A stretch of 64,000 bases of DNA from Cutibacterium sp. (lineage in GTDB: Bacteria > Actinomycetota > Actinomycetes > Propionibacteriales > Propionibacteriaceae). Of the stretch, positions 8,877 to 16,891 are shown piece after piece (within the stretch, counting starts at the first letter, position 1; every line of letters starts with the position of its first letter). The position numbers were made by a program, and so were the translations under genes. The notes beneath the pieces are model-generated. The model saw only the letters and a program-made list of their open reading frames with translations, did not search any database and had not been told where the DNA came from. The stretch spans positions 124,001-188,000 of the forward strand of contig NZ_JAUNEJ010000004.1 of NCBI RefSeq assembly GCF_030525615.1. Direction: 5' to 3'.

Positions 8877-9622
8877 GGTCTTACGGTTGCGAGACGGTCC
8901 CTGACCCACTGCACCGCCTCGTCGACCTCGCTTAGCTCGTCCCCCCAGCCGGGTGCCGGGCCGCGTGACACCATGACAACCTGGACGCCCGTCTCGGCTG
9001 CCAGACGAAGCTTGGGGTCAAGATCGGTGCCCCCGGAGTCCTTCGAAACGAGGGTAGCCACCCCCGCTGAGAAGATCTCTCGCTCCCGGTTCATGGTGAA
9101 TGGGCCGCGCTCTTGCAATACCGTCCAGCCTGCCGGAAGCGGCACATCGGGGGAGTCAACGCAGCGCACAATAACTCGACGCGAACCAAGCCTCAGGTAG
9201 TGGCCGACGGGTTGGCGCCCTACAGTCAATAAGACGGTGTCCGGCATACTATCCAGGGCGCAAGCCGCGTCGTCATGATTGTCCACCCAGTGCCATGTCG
9301 CTGCCTCAGGCTGGGTACGCCAACTGGGCGGGGCCAACCGCGCCAGCGGCAGGTTGAGATCGCGGCACGCCTGAGTAGCGTGGCTGTGCATGGTCGCGGC
9401 GAAGGGGTGGGAGGCATCCACCATGACCTTGACCTCGTTGGTGCCCAGGAAGTGCTTGAGGCCGTCGATACCGCCGAAGCCGCCCAGTCTTGTTGGCCCG
9501 GGGACGGGTCGAGGGGATTTCGTGCGTCCCGCCAGGGATGTACACAGATCAACTTCGTCGTTGAGTAGTCGAGTGGCCAGCTGTCTGGCCTTCGTCGTGC
9601 CGCCAAGAATGAGGACGTCCAT
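8870..9622 (-). CDS. cobK: Precorrin-6A reductase
   Basis: CobK/CbiJ reduces precorrin-6A (or its cobalt form) with a pyridine nucleotide. The N terminus MDVLILGGTTKARQLA is the typical nucleotide-binding start. FGGIDGL, DASHPFAATM and the C-terminal LVSKDSGG and KLRLAAE motifs also match the family. The length of 250 is normal. The gene is single on the minus strand, convergent with cobA and divergent from riboswitch 3, which starts 40 bases upstream of its ATG. Confidence 0.92.
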   Translation of the reverse strand: MDVLILGGTTKARQLATRLLNDEVDLCTSLAGRTKSPRPVPGPTRLGGFGGIDGLKHFLGTNEVKVMVDASHPFAATMHSHATQACRDLNLPLARLAPPSWRTQPEAATWHWVDNHDDAACALDSMPDTVLLTVGRQPVGHYLRLGSRRVIVRCVDSPDVPLPAGWTVLQERGPFTMNREREIFSAGVATLVSKDSGGTDLDPKLRLAAETGVQVVMVSRGPAPGWGDELSEVDEAVQWVRDRLATVRPQ

Positions 9623-9661
9623 AGGTCCATCAAATCAGCCTGTGGGACAATGAGTCCGGAT

Positions 9662-9740
9662 CGCGGTGGAACACCGGTGCAAATCCGGGACGGTCCCGCC
9701 ACTGTGACGCCGCCCAGGCGAAGTCAGACCAGAACCGCGC
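9662..9740 (+). ncRNA. Cobalamin riboswitch 3 (upstream of cobT-cobU)
   Basis: The B12 core is present: accggtgcaaatccgg, acggtcccgccactgtga, then cgaagtcagacc. The closing stem pairs CGCGGT (9662-9667) with ACCGCG (9734-9739). About 100 bases of structured leader follow, including CCCCGACCGGGG and GACGC...GCGTC hairpins, before the start codon near 9848. That leader probably holds the expression platform. Confidence 0.88.
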
Positions 9741-9847
9741 ACACCTGCCCCGACCGGGGTGGGACCATTGCGACGCACCTGCGTAGCGTCCGAGACTGCG
9801 AGGACACAGGCTCGGAGGGGATGCGGCGGCGTCCCTGACGATGGAGC

Positions 9848-11518
9848 ATGATGGTTCGGCTGCCCAAATCCTTGTCCGCTGAGAGCCTGCTCGCCCGAAC
9901 TGTACGCGGCATTCGTGGTGCCGACGTCAAAGCCTTGGAGGCTGCCCGAGCTCGTCAGCAGGTGCTCACCAAACCTGAGGGTTCGCTGGGATTGTTGGAG
10001 GATTTGTCGATCCGACTGGCGGGGATGTGCGGACAGGTCCCAGTCCCGGTACCGAGCCATCCGGTCGTCGGGTTATTCGCTGGGGACCATGGGGTGTGGG
10101 CTCAGGGGGTCTCACCGGATCCTCAGGAAATCACCACCCAGCAGATGGCCAATATGGCGGCTGGCGGGGCTGCGATCAGCGTGTTGTCGCGCCAGATGGG
10201 CGCGCAGTTGTGGATTACTGACGTCGGGGCACGGCACGAAGTTGACGCTCCCATTCGTCAGCGGTGCGTGCGGCGTGGCACCGACGACATTTCTCAGGGT
10301 CCGGCGATGAGTCTTGACGAGGCTGTCCAAGCTCTTGAGGTTGGTATCGAGACTGGTCTGGAAGCTGTGGAGCAGGGGGCAGACATCCTTGTCACCGGCG
10401 AGATGGGTATTGCCAACACGACGCCCGCCTCAGCCCTCATCAGTGTTTTCACCGGGTGCTCTCCGGCAGAGGTGACGGGGAGAGGTGCTGGGTCCGACGA
10501 TCGTCGTCACCAACACAAGATCGACGTGGTAACCCGTGCTCTCCAGGTCAATCGTCCCGAGGCTGACCATCCGGTTGAGACGTTGGCAAAGGTGGGAGGT
10601 TTCGAACACGCTGCCATGGCCGGATACATCCTGGCGGCAGCCTCACGGAGAATCCCCGTGCTCATTGATGGGGTCATCGCCTGTTCGGCGGCCCTGACAG
10701 CTACCACGATCTGCCCGGAAACCCGTGATTTCATCATTACTAGCCATGCTGGGGCCGAGCCGGGTATCACCGCTTCTACCAACGCCCTTGGCCTGCCAGC
10801 CTTACTCGACCTTGGGTTGCGCCTGGGAGAGGGATCGGGGGCCATCCTCACACTGCCCATCGTTCAGGCGAGCGCCCACATCCTCAACGAGATGGCCACC
10901 TTTGAGGACGCCGAGGTCACCGACATCAAGGTAACGGGGGAAACTGACCTTCCGGAGGCTGTTGAGAAGAGTGTTCCCCCTTGCCGGGCCTTGGTTCTGG
11001 GCGGCGCACGGTCGGGCAAGTCGACCTTCGCCGAGTCGAGGCTGCCGCGCAACTCTAAGGTCACTTATGTCGCCACTTCGCAGCGCAATCCACAGGACGC
11101 CGAGTGGGAGGAGCGGATTCGCTTACATCAGGCCCGGCGTCCAGCCGCGTGGCAGACCGTCGAGACCACCGACATTGCGTCGGTGCTGCTGGCTGACGAC
11201 GACTCCCCGATACTCGTGGACTGCCTCGGGGTGTGGATAACACGGATCCTCGACGAGGTAGGAGCCTGGATTGCTGATCCGAGCGATGACACATGGCAGA
11301 AATCCCTGAGAGCTCGAGTTGGCGAGTTGACCGACGCCATCCGCCGTACTCGTAGGGACGTCATCTTTGTCTCCAACGAGGTCGGGATGGGAGTCGTGCC
11401 AGACACCCCAGCCGGACGCCTCTTCCGTGACGAGCTCGGACGGCTCAATGCCGCCGTTGGGCACGTCTGCGATGAGGTGTGGATGTGTGTGGCCGGGATC
11501 CCGAAGAGGTGGGCATGA
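9848..11518 (+). CDS. cobT: Fusion: DMB phosphoribosyltransferase (CobT) + adenosylcobinamide kinase/GTP transferase (CobU)
   Basis: Residues 1 to about 360 are CobT, which makes alpha-ribazole phosphate from NaMN and dimethylbenzimidazole. Motifs are KPEGSLGLLE, FAGDHGV, GEMGIANTTPASAL, SHAGAEPG and the catalytic-Glu region GEGSGA. Residues from about 376 to 556 are CobU/CobP, which phosphorylates adenosylcobinamide and adds GMP. Motifs are the P-loop GGARSGKS, RIRLHQARRP, LVDCLGVW and VSNEVGMGVVP. The chain is continuous with no internal stop. The start is either the ATG at 9848 or the adjacent ATG at 9851, the latter better spaced from GGAG. Riboswitch 3 precedes it. Confidence 0.92.
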   Translation: MMVRLPKSLSAESLLARTVRGIRGADVKALEAARARQQVLTKPEGSLGLLEDLSIRLAGMCGQVPVPVPSHPVVGLFAGDHGVWAQGVSPDPQEITTQQMANMAAGGAAISVLSRQMGAQLWITDVGARHEVDAPIRQRCVRRGTDDISQGPAMSLDEAVQALEVGIETGLEAVEQGADILVTGEMGIANTTPASALISVFTGCSPAEVTGRGAGSDDRRHQHKIDVVTRALQVNRPEADHPVETLAKVGGFEHAAMAGYILAAASRRIPVLIDGVIACSAALTATTICPETRDFIITSHAGAEPGITASTNALGLPALLDLGLRLGEGSGAILTLPIVQASAHILNEMATFEDAEVTDIKVTGETDLPEAVEKSVPPCRALVLGGARSGKSTFAESRLPRNSKVTYVATSQRNPQDAEWEERIRLHQARRPAAWQTVETTDIASVLLADDDSPILVDCLGVWITRILDEVGAWIADPSDDTWQKSLRARVGELTDAIRRTRRDVIFVSNEVGMGVVPDTPAGRLFRDELGRLNAAVGHVCDEVWMCVAGIPKRWA

Positions 11519-12354
11519 ACCACGAGCAGCATGACGGTCCGGGAAGACTAGGCCCTTTGCGTGGGGTGGCTGAGGCCTTGTCCCTCTTCACAATCCTTCC
11601 CGGGCCATATCTGACTGATATTGACCGACCGTTGGCTCGTCGGGCCATTACGGCGTTCCCTTGGCTTGGGCTGTGCCTGGGAGTGGTGGCTGGTGGGGTT
11701 GTCGCTCTCGTGCTCGGGCTGGGTGCTGGGTCGTGGCTGGCCGGAGTGCTCGCGCTGTGCTGGTTGGCTGGTGCGACCGGAGGCTTCCATCTTGACGGGG
11801 TAGCTGATACTGCCGACGGCCTGGGGTCACGGGCAGCGCCGGACAAGGCCCTTCAGATCATGAAGAAGTCCGACATTGGTCCGATGGGTGTCATCAGTAT
11901 TGTTCTGGTGTTGCTCGTTGATACGGCCGCTGTCGTGAGTCTGGCCGGGACAACCGGTCTGGGAGCGTGGTGGCGGGTTGCGACACTGGTCGCTCTCGGA
12001 CCGGCCATCGGCCGAGCAGCGATTCTCTTCGCGACGATGACTGGGGTGCCATGTGCTCGCCCGGGCGGCTTTGGTTCCCTGGTCGCGGGGGTGACGACGC
12101 CGAGATCTGCGGCGATTAACCTCACGGCGCTGGGATGTGTGTGCGCCTTGGCCGGATGGGTGATGGGAGGCTGGGCGTGGTTGTTGGTGGTCGTCGGGTG
12201 CGCCGCAGTGACCCTGCTCATCGCCCGGGGATGGATCCATCACCTGGTGCGGCGTTTGTCCGGAATGACGGGTGATACTTTTGGAAGTGTTAATGAGGTG
12301 ACGCAGATGACGTTTTGGGTTCTGACGGCGCTGAGTGTGGCGGTGGTGTCATGA
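11515..12354 (+). CDS. cobS: Adenosylcobinamide-GDP ribazoletransferase
   Basis: CobS joins GDP-cobinamide to alpha-ribazole (phosphate) at the membrane, the last step of nucleotide-loop assembly. The signature HLDGVADTADGLGS with its metal-binding Asp residues is present, along with several hydrophobic helices. I chose the ATG at 11515 because it overlaps the cobT-cobU stop (ATGA) and follows GAAGAGG. An in-frame ATG at 11479 would add 12 residues inside the previous gene. The protein has 279 residues. Confidence 0.92.
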   Translation: MNHEQHDGPGRLGPLRGVAEALSLFTILPGPYLTDIDRPLARRAITAFPWLGLCLGVVAGGVVALVLGLGAGSWLAGVLALCWLAGATGGFHLDGVADTADGLGSRAAPDKALQIMKKSDIGPMGVISIVLVLLVDTAAVVSLAGTTGLGAWWRVATLVALGPAIGRAAILFATMTGVPCARPGGFGSLVAGVTTPRSAAINLTALGCVCALAGWVMGGWAWLLVVVGCAAVTLLIARGWIHHLVRRLSGMTGDTFGSVNEVTQMTFWVLTALSVAVVS

Positions 12355-13115
12355 TTGACGATCTCGGTGTCACGGTTCGGACAGCGGGTCCCGTCAAGCG
12401 GGTAGTGAGCCTGGTGCCGTCCATCACTGAAGCTATCGCGATGACGTGTCCTCAAGTGTTGGTGGGGTGTACCGATTACTGCATTCGCCCTGTAAACCTC
12501 AATGAGGTCACCGGGCACGAAGTAGTGAGAGTCAGAGGTACCAAGAACCCGGACCGGAAGGCAATTACTGATCTTCGCCCAGACCTCGTGGTAGCTAACC
12601 AAGAGGAGAACCGTGAGTATGACGTCACCTTGCTGCGCGAAGCTGGGGTGCCGGTGTGGGTGACGCGCATCGACACAGTGCCAGCGGCCATTTCCAGCTT
12701 GTCCAAGCTGTTTGAGGAAGGATTTGGCATTGCCAGGCCGCAGTGGTTACGTGACGCTGGTCAGGAATGGAGCGGTCCATGGCCCGGCGAGACGCGCAGA
12801 GCTGTCGTTGCGGTATGGCGGGATCCCTGGATCTGTGTTGGGAAAGACACCTATATTGCCGATGTGTTGAGGCGGGTCGGTGTGGAGCTGGTCGATGTGT
12901 CGGGAGATTCGCGGTATCCCCATGTTGAACTGGCGGACATAATCGCTTCCCGGCCGGACCGTGTCATCCTGCCCGACGAGCCGTATCACTTCGGTCCCGA
13001 CGACGTACCGGCCTTTCCCGGTCTCGATGTGCGTCTTGTCGATGGCCAGAAGTTGGCATGGTACGGGCCGTCGATGGTGGGCGCGCGCCAGTATCTTTCT
13101 CAGCACATAGCCTGA
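12351..13115 (+). CDS. BtuF-like helical-backbone metal receptor without signal peptide
   Basis: This 254-residue protein matches the periplasmic-binding fold of cobalamin/iron-siderophore receptors: RVVSLVPSITEAI near residue 19, LVGCTDYC, DLRPDLVVANQEEN and VWRDPWICVGKDTYIADVLRR. Unlike true BtuF it has no signal peptide or lipobox; the chain starts MIDDLG and enters the domain directly. The ATG at 12351 overlaps the cobS stop (ATGA), and an earlier in-frame start at 12315 lies inside cobS. It may bind a corrinoid in the cytosol. That role is inferred from the operon, not shown. Confidence 0.8.
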   Translation: MIDDLGVTVRTAGPVKRVVSLVPSITEAIAMTCPQVLVGCTDYCIRPVNLNEVTGHEVVRVRGTKNPDRKAITDLRPDLVVANQEENREYDVTLLREAGVPVWVTRIDTVPAAISSLSKLFEEGFGIARPQWLRDAGQEWSGPWPGETRRAVVAVWRDPWICVGKDTYIADVLRRVGVELVDVSGDSRYPHVELADIIASRPDRVILPDEPYHFGPDDVPAFPGLDVRLVDGQKLAWYGPSMVGARQYLSQHIA

Positions 13116-13179
13116 CGACGTAGCAGGCGGTCGCGCAGATGACGCCTCGTCGGCAAATGTGCCACAATGTGCGAGACAT

Positions 13180-13252
13180 GCCTCTGTAGCTCAGTTGGTA
13201 GAGCGCCGCTCTTGTAAAGCGATGGTCGCGGGTTCGAATCCTGTCAGAGGCT
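13180..13252 (+). tRNA. tRNA-Thr (anticodon TGT)
   Basis: All four arms fold. The acceptor GCCTCTG (13180-13186) pairs with CAGAGGC (13245-13251), the anticodon loop is CTTGTAA, and the T-loop is TTCGAAT. Length 73; the CCA end is not encoded. It marks the left edge of an AT-richer stretch. Confidence 0.95.
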
Positions 13253-13534
13253 CTGTAAAACATCTAGTGCCTATACCGACTCTGGGCAGTGGCGTGTTTG
13301 GGTGCCATCTGCGAATAGTTTGCTTGAGGACCGCGAGACGTCCAAGGGTTGACCCGCACTGTGGAACCTGGAGGCTGTGAGTTCGCGGCTTGCACGGAGT
13401 TGCAGCGCTATACGCGGAAGAGTGCACGTTTTTCATAGACGGTTTGTACTACCGATAAATTCATGCTTAACTTTAGGGGCCTTAATCAGCAAAACGTTTC
13501 CATCTCAATGGTGAGTAGGGGAAGGTAGGGACAT
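13253..13534. other. Intergenic leader of the AT-richer island
   Basis: No supported gene in these 282 bases. Composition turns AT-richer from about 13430 onward. I see no copy of the tRNA-Thr 3' end here that would mark an attachment site. Confidence 0.5.
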
Positions 13535-14269
13535 ATGGGAAAGCGAATTTTTGCTCATCGCGGTTTAAATCGGCGCGCTCCAGAAAACACGATGGCAGCC
13601 TTTCGTAAAGCGGTTGATGCTGGCGTAACGTGGATTGAAACTGATGTCGATGTATTACAAGACGGAACTGTGATTATATGCCACGACACGACACTTGACC
13701 GTACCACGAACTGCACGGGCAGTTACTATAAACTGAACCGCGCTGATCTTGCCTTTATCGACGCTGGTTCGTGGTTTAGTCCTGCTTATGCAGGGGAGCC
13801 ATTACCAACCCTCTTTCAGCTCGTTGATTATATGAATGAAACTGGACTCAACGCCAATATAGAGATAAAGTCAAATGAGGCGGGAGCTGCCATGACAAGG
13901 CAGCTTATTTCCGCAGTCGCCCATGAGCTTCGTCGCCTTCACGGCCCACAGGTCATTGTTTCCTCATTTAATCATGTTCTGCTTCATGAGTTTCACGCCT
14001 TAGCTCCGGATATTCCGCTGGGATGCCTGTATGAAACCGCTGCGCTATATGAAGACTGGAGAAGTATCCTAGAGCTCGTCGGGGCAACATATATTCACCC
14101 AGAAGATCGCGACCTGACTCGTGAGCGAGTAGCGGCTTTCAGAGATGCAGGGTTTGGCGTCAATGTATGGACGGTAAATAGCGTGGCACGGGCTCATGAG
14201 CTTTTCAATTGGGGTGTGGAAGGGGTATTTACTGATTGTGCAGACGAAATGCTCCACCTTGCTGAGTAG
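13535..14269 (+). CDS. Glycerophosphodiester phosphodiesterase
   Basis: GDPD/UgpQ-family enzyme that splits glycerophosphodiesters into sn-glycerol-3-phosphate and an alcohol. Motifs are IFAHRGLNRRAPENT (catalytic His near residue 8), WIETDVDVLQDG with the metal-binding Glu/Asp, a CHDTTLDRTTN stretch with the second His, NIEIK, and the C-terminal VNVWTVNS and GVFTD. The 244 residues contain no signal peptide, so it is cytosolic. GAAGGTAGGGA precedes the ATG. Codons are visibly richer in A/T at the third position than in flanking genes, which suggests transfer. The MFS gene downstream may import its substrate. Confidence 0.9.
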   Translation: MGKRIFAHRGLNRRAPENTMAAFRKAVDAGVTWIETDVDVLQDGTVIICHDTTLDRTTNCTGSYYKLNRADLAFIDAGSWFSPAYAGEPLPTLFQLVDYMNETGLNANIEIKSNEAGAAMTRQLISAVAHELRRLHGPQVIVSSFNHVLLHEFHALAPDIPLGCLYETAALYEDWRSILELVGATYIHPEDRDLTRERVAAFRDAGFGVNVWTVNSVARAHELFNWGVEGVFTDCADEMLHLAE

Positions 14270-14375
14270 CATTACCTGAAGTTGGCTAGCTGTAGTTGTG
14301 CATACTGTCGACATTATTGTCCAGTAGTTTTTCTCGTTATCTTCCTTGATATTTGTAATTCACGGAGCGTCCCGT

Positions 14376-14398
14376 GACAAGATTTTACTTGTCTTTTT
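14376..14398 (+). terminator. Candidate intrinsic terminator/attenuator before the MFS gene
   Basis: GACAAG (14376-14381), a 6-base loop, CTTGTC (14388-14393) and five Ts form a small terminator-like hairpin, only 18 bases before the MFS start codon. It may end the GDPD transcript or act as an attenuator. The stem is short. Confidence 0.45.
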
Positions 14399-14415
14399 GA
14401 AAGGAATTGTTTTCT

Positions 14416-15723
14416 ATGAGATATATAAATACACGCATCCCACATTTCTTAAAACACGGAAAAGTAGGATCATATCTGACTGTAGTTCTATCCGGACAGA
14501 TACCATATTCAGCCTTTGAAGCGTTTAAAGGGGCTCTGCTTCTTCCGCTTTGTGCTGCTCTAGGGATCAGCGAGGGGCAGTTTGGAATTCTTATGGGGTG
14601 GATAGGAATCGCCACATTTTTGTATGTTCCTGGAGGCTGGATAAACAATCGGTTTCCAATTAAACACATCCTTGTAACATGGTGTGGGTGGCGGCTGGTT
14701 ACATATTTGATACTATTCCTGGTACCTGATTTGCCTTTTAACGCAATGATAGCGATTGCAATTTCCTGGGCTGTTTGGGATGCGATTGGTTGGCCAGCGG
14801 TCGTCAATGGTGTTTCCTTTATTACCATGGATGAAGGCACCAATGGGCGCGGACTTGCAATGGGGCTTCTCGAAACAATTCGCCGGGGAACAGAGATGCT
14901 CATGAATCTGGTCATTGTGGTGCTTATTTCCTGGCGTCCGGAATCTACGCGTGGTATAATGCTGGGATTTTCCTTGTTCTATGCTTTGCTGCTAATACCG
15001 ATGATCCTTGCGCTCCTTAAATTTGCTCCCGTTAACCAGGTGGCTCAAGAAAAGAACACATCACATGGTATGGCTGCCTTGCATGGTCTGGTGAAAGTAT
15101 TGTCGCGGCCACGTGTGTGGTTAGCTGGGCTTGCGGCGATGTGTGTTTATTGGGCATATGTGAATCTCATCTATGCTTCGGCTCCTTACCTTTCGATCGT
15201 ATACAATGCTTCATCAGGGGTATCAGGTGCATTCGGAATCTTTAATACGGGGCTCATTGGGGTATTTGCGGGACTCATTTCTGGATTGGTCGCCGATTAT
15301 GTCTTTAAGTCGTCGACAGTGATGATGGGAGTTTCGCTTGCAGTTACCGCAGTCGGGGCCAGTTTAGTATATATTCTTCCAGTTAATACTAGCGGAATGT
15401 GGGTTGCAATGGTACTCCTCATGATTATGGCTTTAGGTGTGTTTATGGGTAAAGCAGTAATTCTAGCGCCAATTGCTGAATTAAAGCTTTCCCCGGGAAT
15501 TAACGGATCTGCCATGGCTGTCGGTTCGTTTCTCGCCTATGCTCCAGTATTTTGGGCAAATCCGTGGGCTGGCAAACTTGTGGAAACTGCGAAGCAAGCA
15601 GGTGATCCGGGTGTCGCATACGGTCAGATATTCCTGATTACGATAGCTGTGGCGCTTGTAGGTGCTGTATGCGCCGGTGTATTGGCCATAATTAACGCGC
15701 GTTTGAGTAAGTCACACACCTGA
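14416..15723 (+). CDS. MFS transporter
   Basis: A 435-residue protein with about 12 hydrophobic helices and major-facilitator features: GILMGWIGIATFLYVPGGW in the first bundle, a loop with INNRFPIKH, and a second bundle from about residue 215. I chose the ATG at 14416 because AAAGGAA lies upstream at workable distance; a TTG at 14407 is too close to it. Like the GDPD gene before it, the sequence is AT-richer than the chromosome around it. Its substrate is unknown. Glycerophosphodiesters are a reasonable guess from the pairing, but the fold alone does not show this. Confidence 0.82.
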   Translation: MRYINTRIPHFLKHGKVGSYLTVVLSGQIPYSAFEAFKGALLLPLCAALGISEGQFGILMGWIGIATFLYVPGGWINNRFPIKHILVTWCGWRLVTYLILFLVPDLPFNAMIAIAISWAVWDAIGWPAVVNGVSFITMDEGTNGRGLAMGLLETIRRGTEMLMNLVIVVLISWRPESTRGIMLGFSLFYALLLIPMILALLKFAPVNQVAQEKNTSHGMAALHGLVKVLSRPRVWLAGLAAMCVYWAYVNLIYASAPYLSIVYNASSGVSGAFGIFNTGLIGVFAGLISGLVADYVFKSSTVMMGVSLAVTAVGASLVYILPVNTSGMWVAMVLLMIMALGVFMGKAVILAPIAELKLSPGINGSAMAVGSFLAYAPVFWANPWAGKLVETAKQAGDPGVAYGQIFLITIAVALVGAVCAGVLAIINARLSKSHT

Positions 15724-16314
15724 TAACTGGTGGCTCATCGTAAACGAGGGTGTGGATGGGTGGTGGTGTTGAAGTGGTGAAGCCCTGAACCGGCGCCGGG
15801 TTTAATAATGGCTGCATGGTCATCGTGGACGTGCGGGTGATTTGCTTTGCAACCCTTCATACTGGTGCTGACCTGCTGACTCTCCGACAACATAACCGTT
15901 TGCAACATATGCGCGGCATAGCGGTGGGGTTGGACAATCAGGCCCACGGCATCACCCGATGACTGCTGGAAGCCGAACCTCGTCTGCGCCCTCTATTATG
16001 ATAAGTCGCCTTCCCAGACTCAGTTGCGCCAGTGTTGTGCAGTTGCGCCAGGATTGCACGGCGCAGGTGTACAAACATGGCGCAACTGGCGTGTTCGGCC
16101 CGGCGGAGAGCTGATTCTTCTGTAAATCTCGGGCGCAAGTGTGCAATGGTGGCGCAGGTTGTCGACGGTATCCGGGGCCTGTGTGCAGACGAGGCACAAC
16201 CGCGCAGACATGGCGCGACTTTGAAGCCGTGGAGGGGAAGCCGCGACCGCCACGCCACCACTCGTCTGCACCCCTCGTTTGCGAAGGTGCCGGAAAGTGA
16301 GTGTCGTCGCGGAG
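15724..16314. other. Non-coding stretch with degenerate hairpin repeats
   Basis: No supported gene. The first part (15724-15960) looks like decayed sequence that I cannot assign. From 16020 to about 16221 a GGCGCA...TGGCGCA motif recurs at least three times in diverged form (16060-16087, 16132-16159 and, shorter, 16201-16221). Confidence 0.6.
16041..16087. repeat. Palindromic repeat, copy A
   Basis: A perfect 10-bp inverted repeat, AGTTGCGCCA (16041-16050) and TGGCGCAACT (16078-16087), encloses a 27-base loop with a weaker inner stem. The 47-base unit aligns without gaps to 49741-49787 with 38 identical positions. Confidence 0.75.
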
Positions 16315-16346
16315 TTGACAACTAGTTAAAGGTAAGCCTAACCTAA
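16315..16346 (+). promoter_or_regulatory. Promoter overlapped by a DtxR/IdeR-type iron box
   Basis: TTGACA (16315-16320) and TAACCT (16339-16344), 18 bases apart, form a sigma-A-like promoter. The 19 bases at 16328-16346 match the known DtxR/IdeR consensus (TTAGGTTAGSCTAACCTAA) at 16 of 19 positions, with the right half perfect. The box covers the -10 element, so an iron-loaded regulator should block transcription of the gene at 16382. Confidence 0.75.
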
Positions 16347-16381
16347 TAGCGCGTTCGATGTCCGGCAAAGGAGACGACATT

Positions 16382-16882
16382 ATGAGGACGAGGGCTTTTG
16401 TTTCACGTTTGACGGTAGTAGGGATTGTTTCGGCCCTTTTTAGTGGCGTTACTGTTTCGGTAAGTCCGGTCGCATATGCACAGACGGTATCCAATGAGGG
16501 TCAAAAGACCGAGCTGACCGTACCGACTCTGCCGTATCGTAGCAAAGCAGGTAGTGACTGTGGCCGCCGTATCTCTTTTGGTTCGAATAGTGAAGAATTG
16601 CGATCCTGTGATGCCGTGCCTGCAGCGGGGATGATTGATTCTGATCGCGCAACCACTTATGGTTGGTTGTCATGGGGGCGCAAGGGTGTCCTGTTTGTGC
16701 TTCGCCATTCCACGCATAAACTGCCAGCCAAAATTCGCCCATGGGCCTCCAAGATTGCAAATGTTCTTGAGGATACCGAAGAGTGGGAAAAAGCACCTAT
16801 TATATACGCTTTGGGCAAGGCAGGTATGCCGTATGATGTCGCCAAGGCGGCAGCGGATTGGATCGTGTTCTTTTTAGGGTGA
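16382..16882 (+). CDS. Small exported protein of unknown function, predicted iron-regulated
   Basis: A 166-residue protein with a clear Sec signal peptide: MRTRAF, a hydrophobic core VVGIVSALFSGVTVSVSP and a likely cut after AYA. I chose the ATG at 16382 because AAAGGAG precedes it and the signal peptide begins there; an upstream ATG at 16358 is weaker. The mature part has two Cys that could form a disulfide, a middle region with GWLSWGRKGVLFVL, a basic amphipathic stretch (KLPAKIRPWASKIANVL) and a hydrophobic C-terminal helix ending DWIVFFLG. This layout recalls small bacteriocin-like or membrane-active exported proteins of actinobacteria, but I cannot name a family. An iron-box promoter precedes it, and a membrane protein gene follows after 9 bases. 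Confidence 0.8.
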   Translation: MRTRAFVSRLTVVGIVSALFSGVTVSVSPVAYAQTVSNEGQKTELTVPTLPYRSKAGSDCGRRISFGSNSEELRSCDAVPAAGMIDSDRATTYGWLSWGRKGVLFVLRHSTHKLPAKIRPWASKIANVLEDTEEWEKAPIIYALGKAGMPYDVAKAAADWIVFFLG

Positions 16883-16891
16883 GGTTTGAAC

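Noticed and set aside
13180..13534. tRNA-Thr as a proven integration site
   Set aside because: No repeat of the tRNA 3' end or integrase is visible in the window, so only the composition change is reported.
15735..15947. Short minus-strand frame resembling a transposase scrap
   Set aside because: No catalytic motif, terminal inverted repeats or target duplication could be seen.
16020..16221. Possible CRISPR array from recurring GGCGCA motifs
   Set aside because: Units are diverged, palindromic and unevenly spaced, with no unique spacers of constant length and no cas genes.
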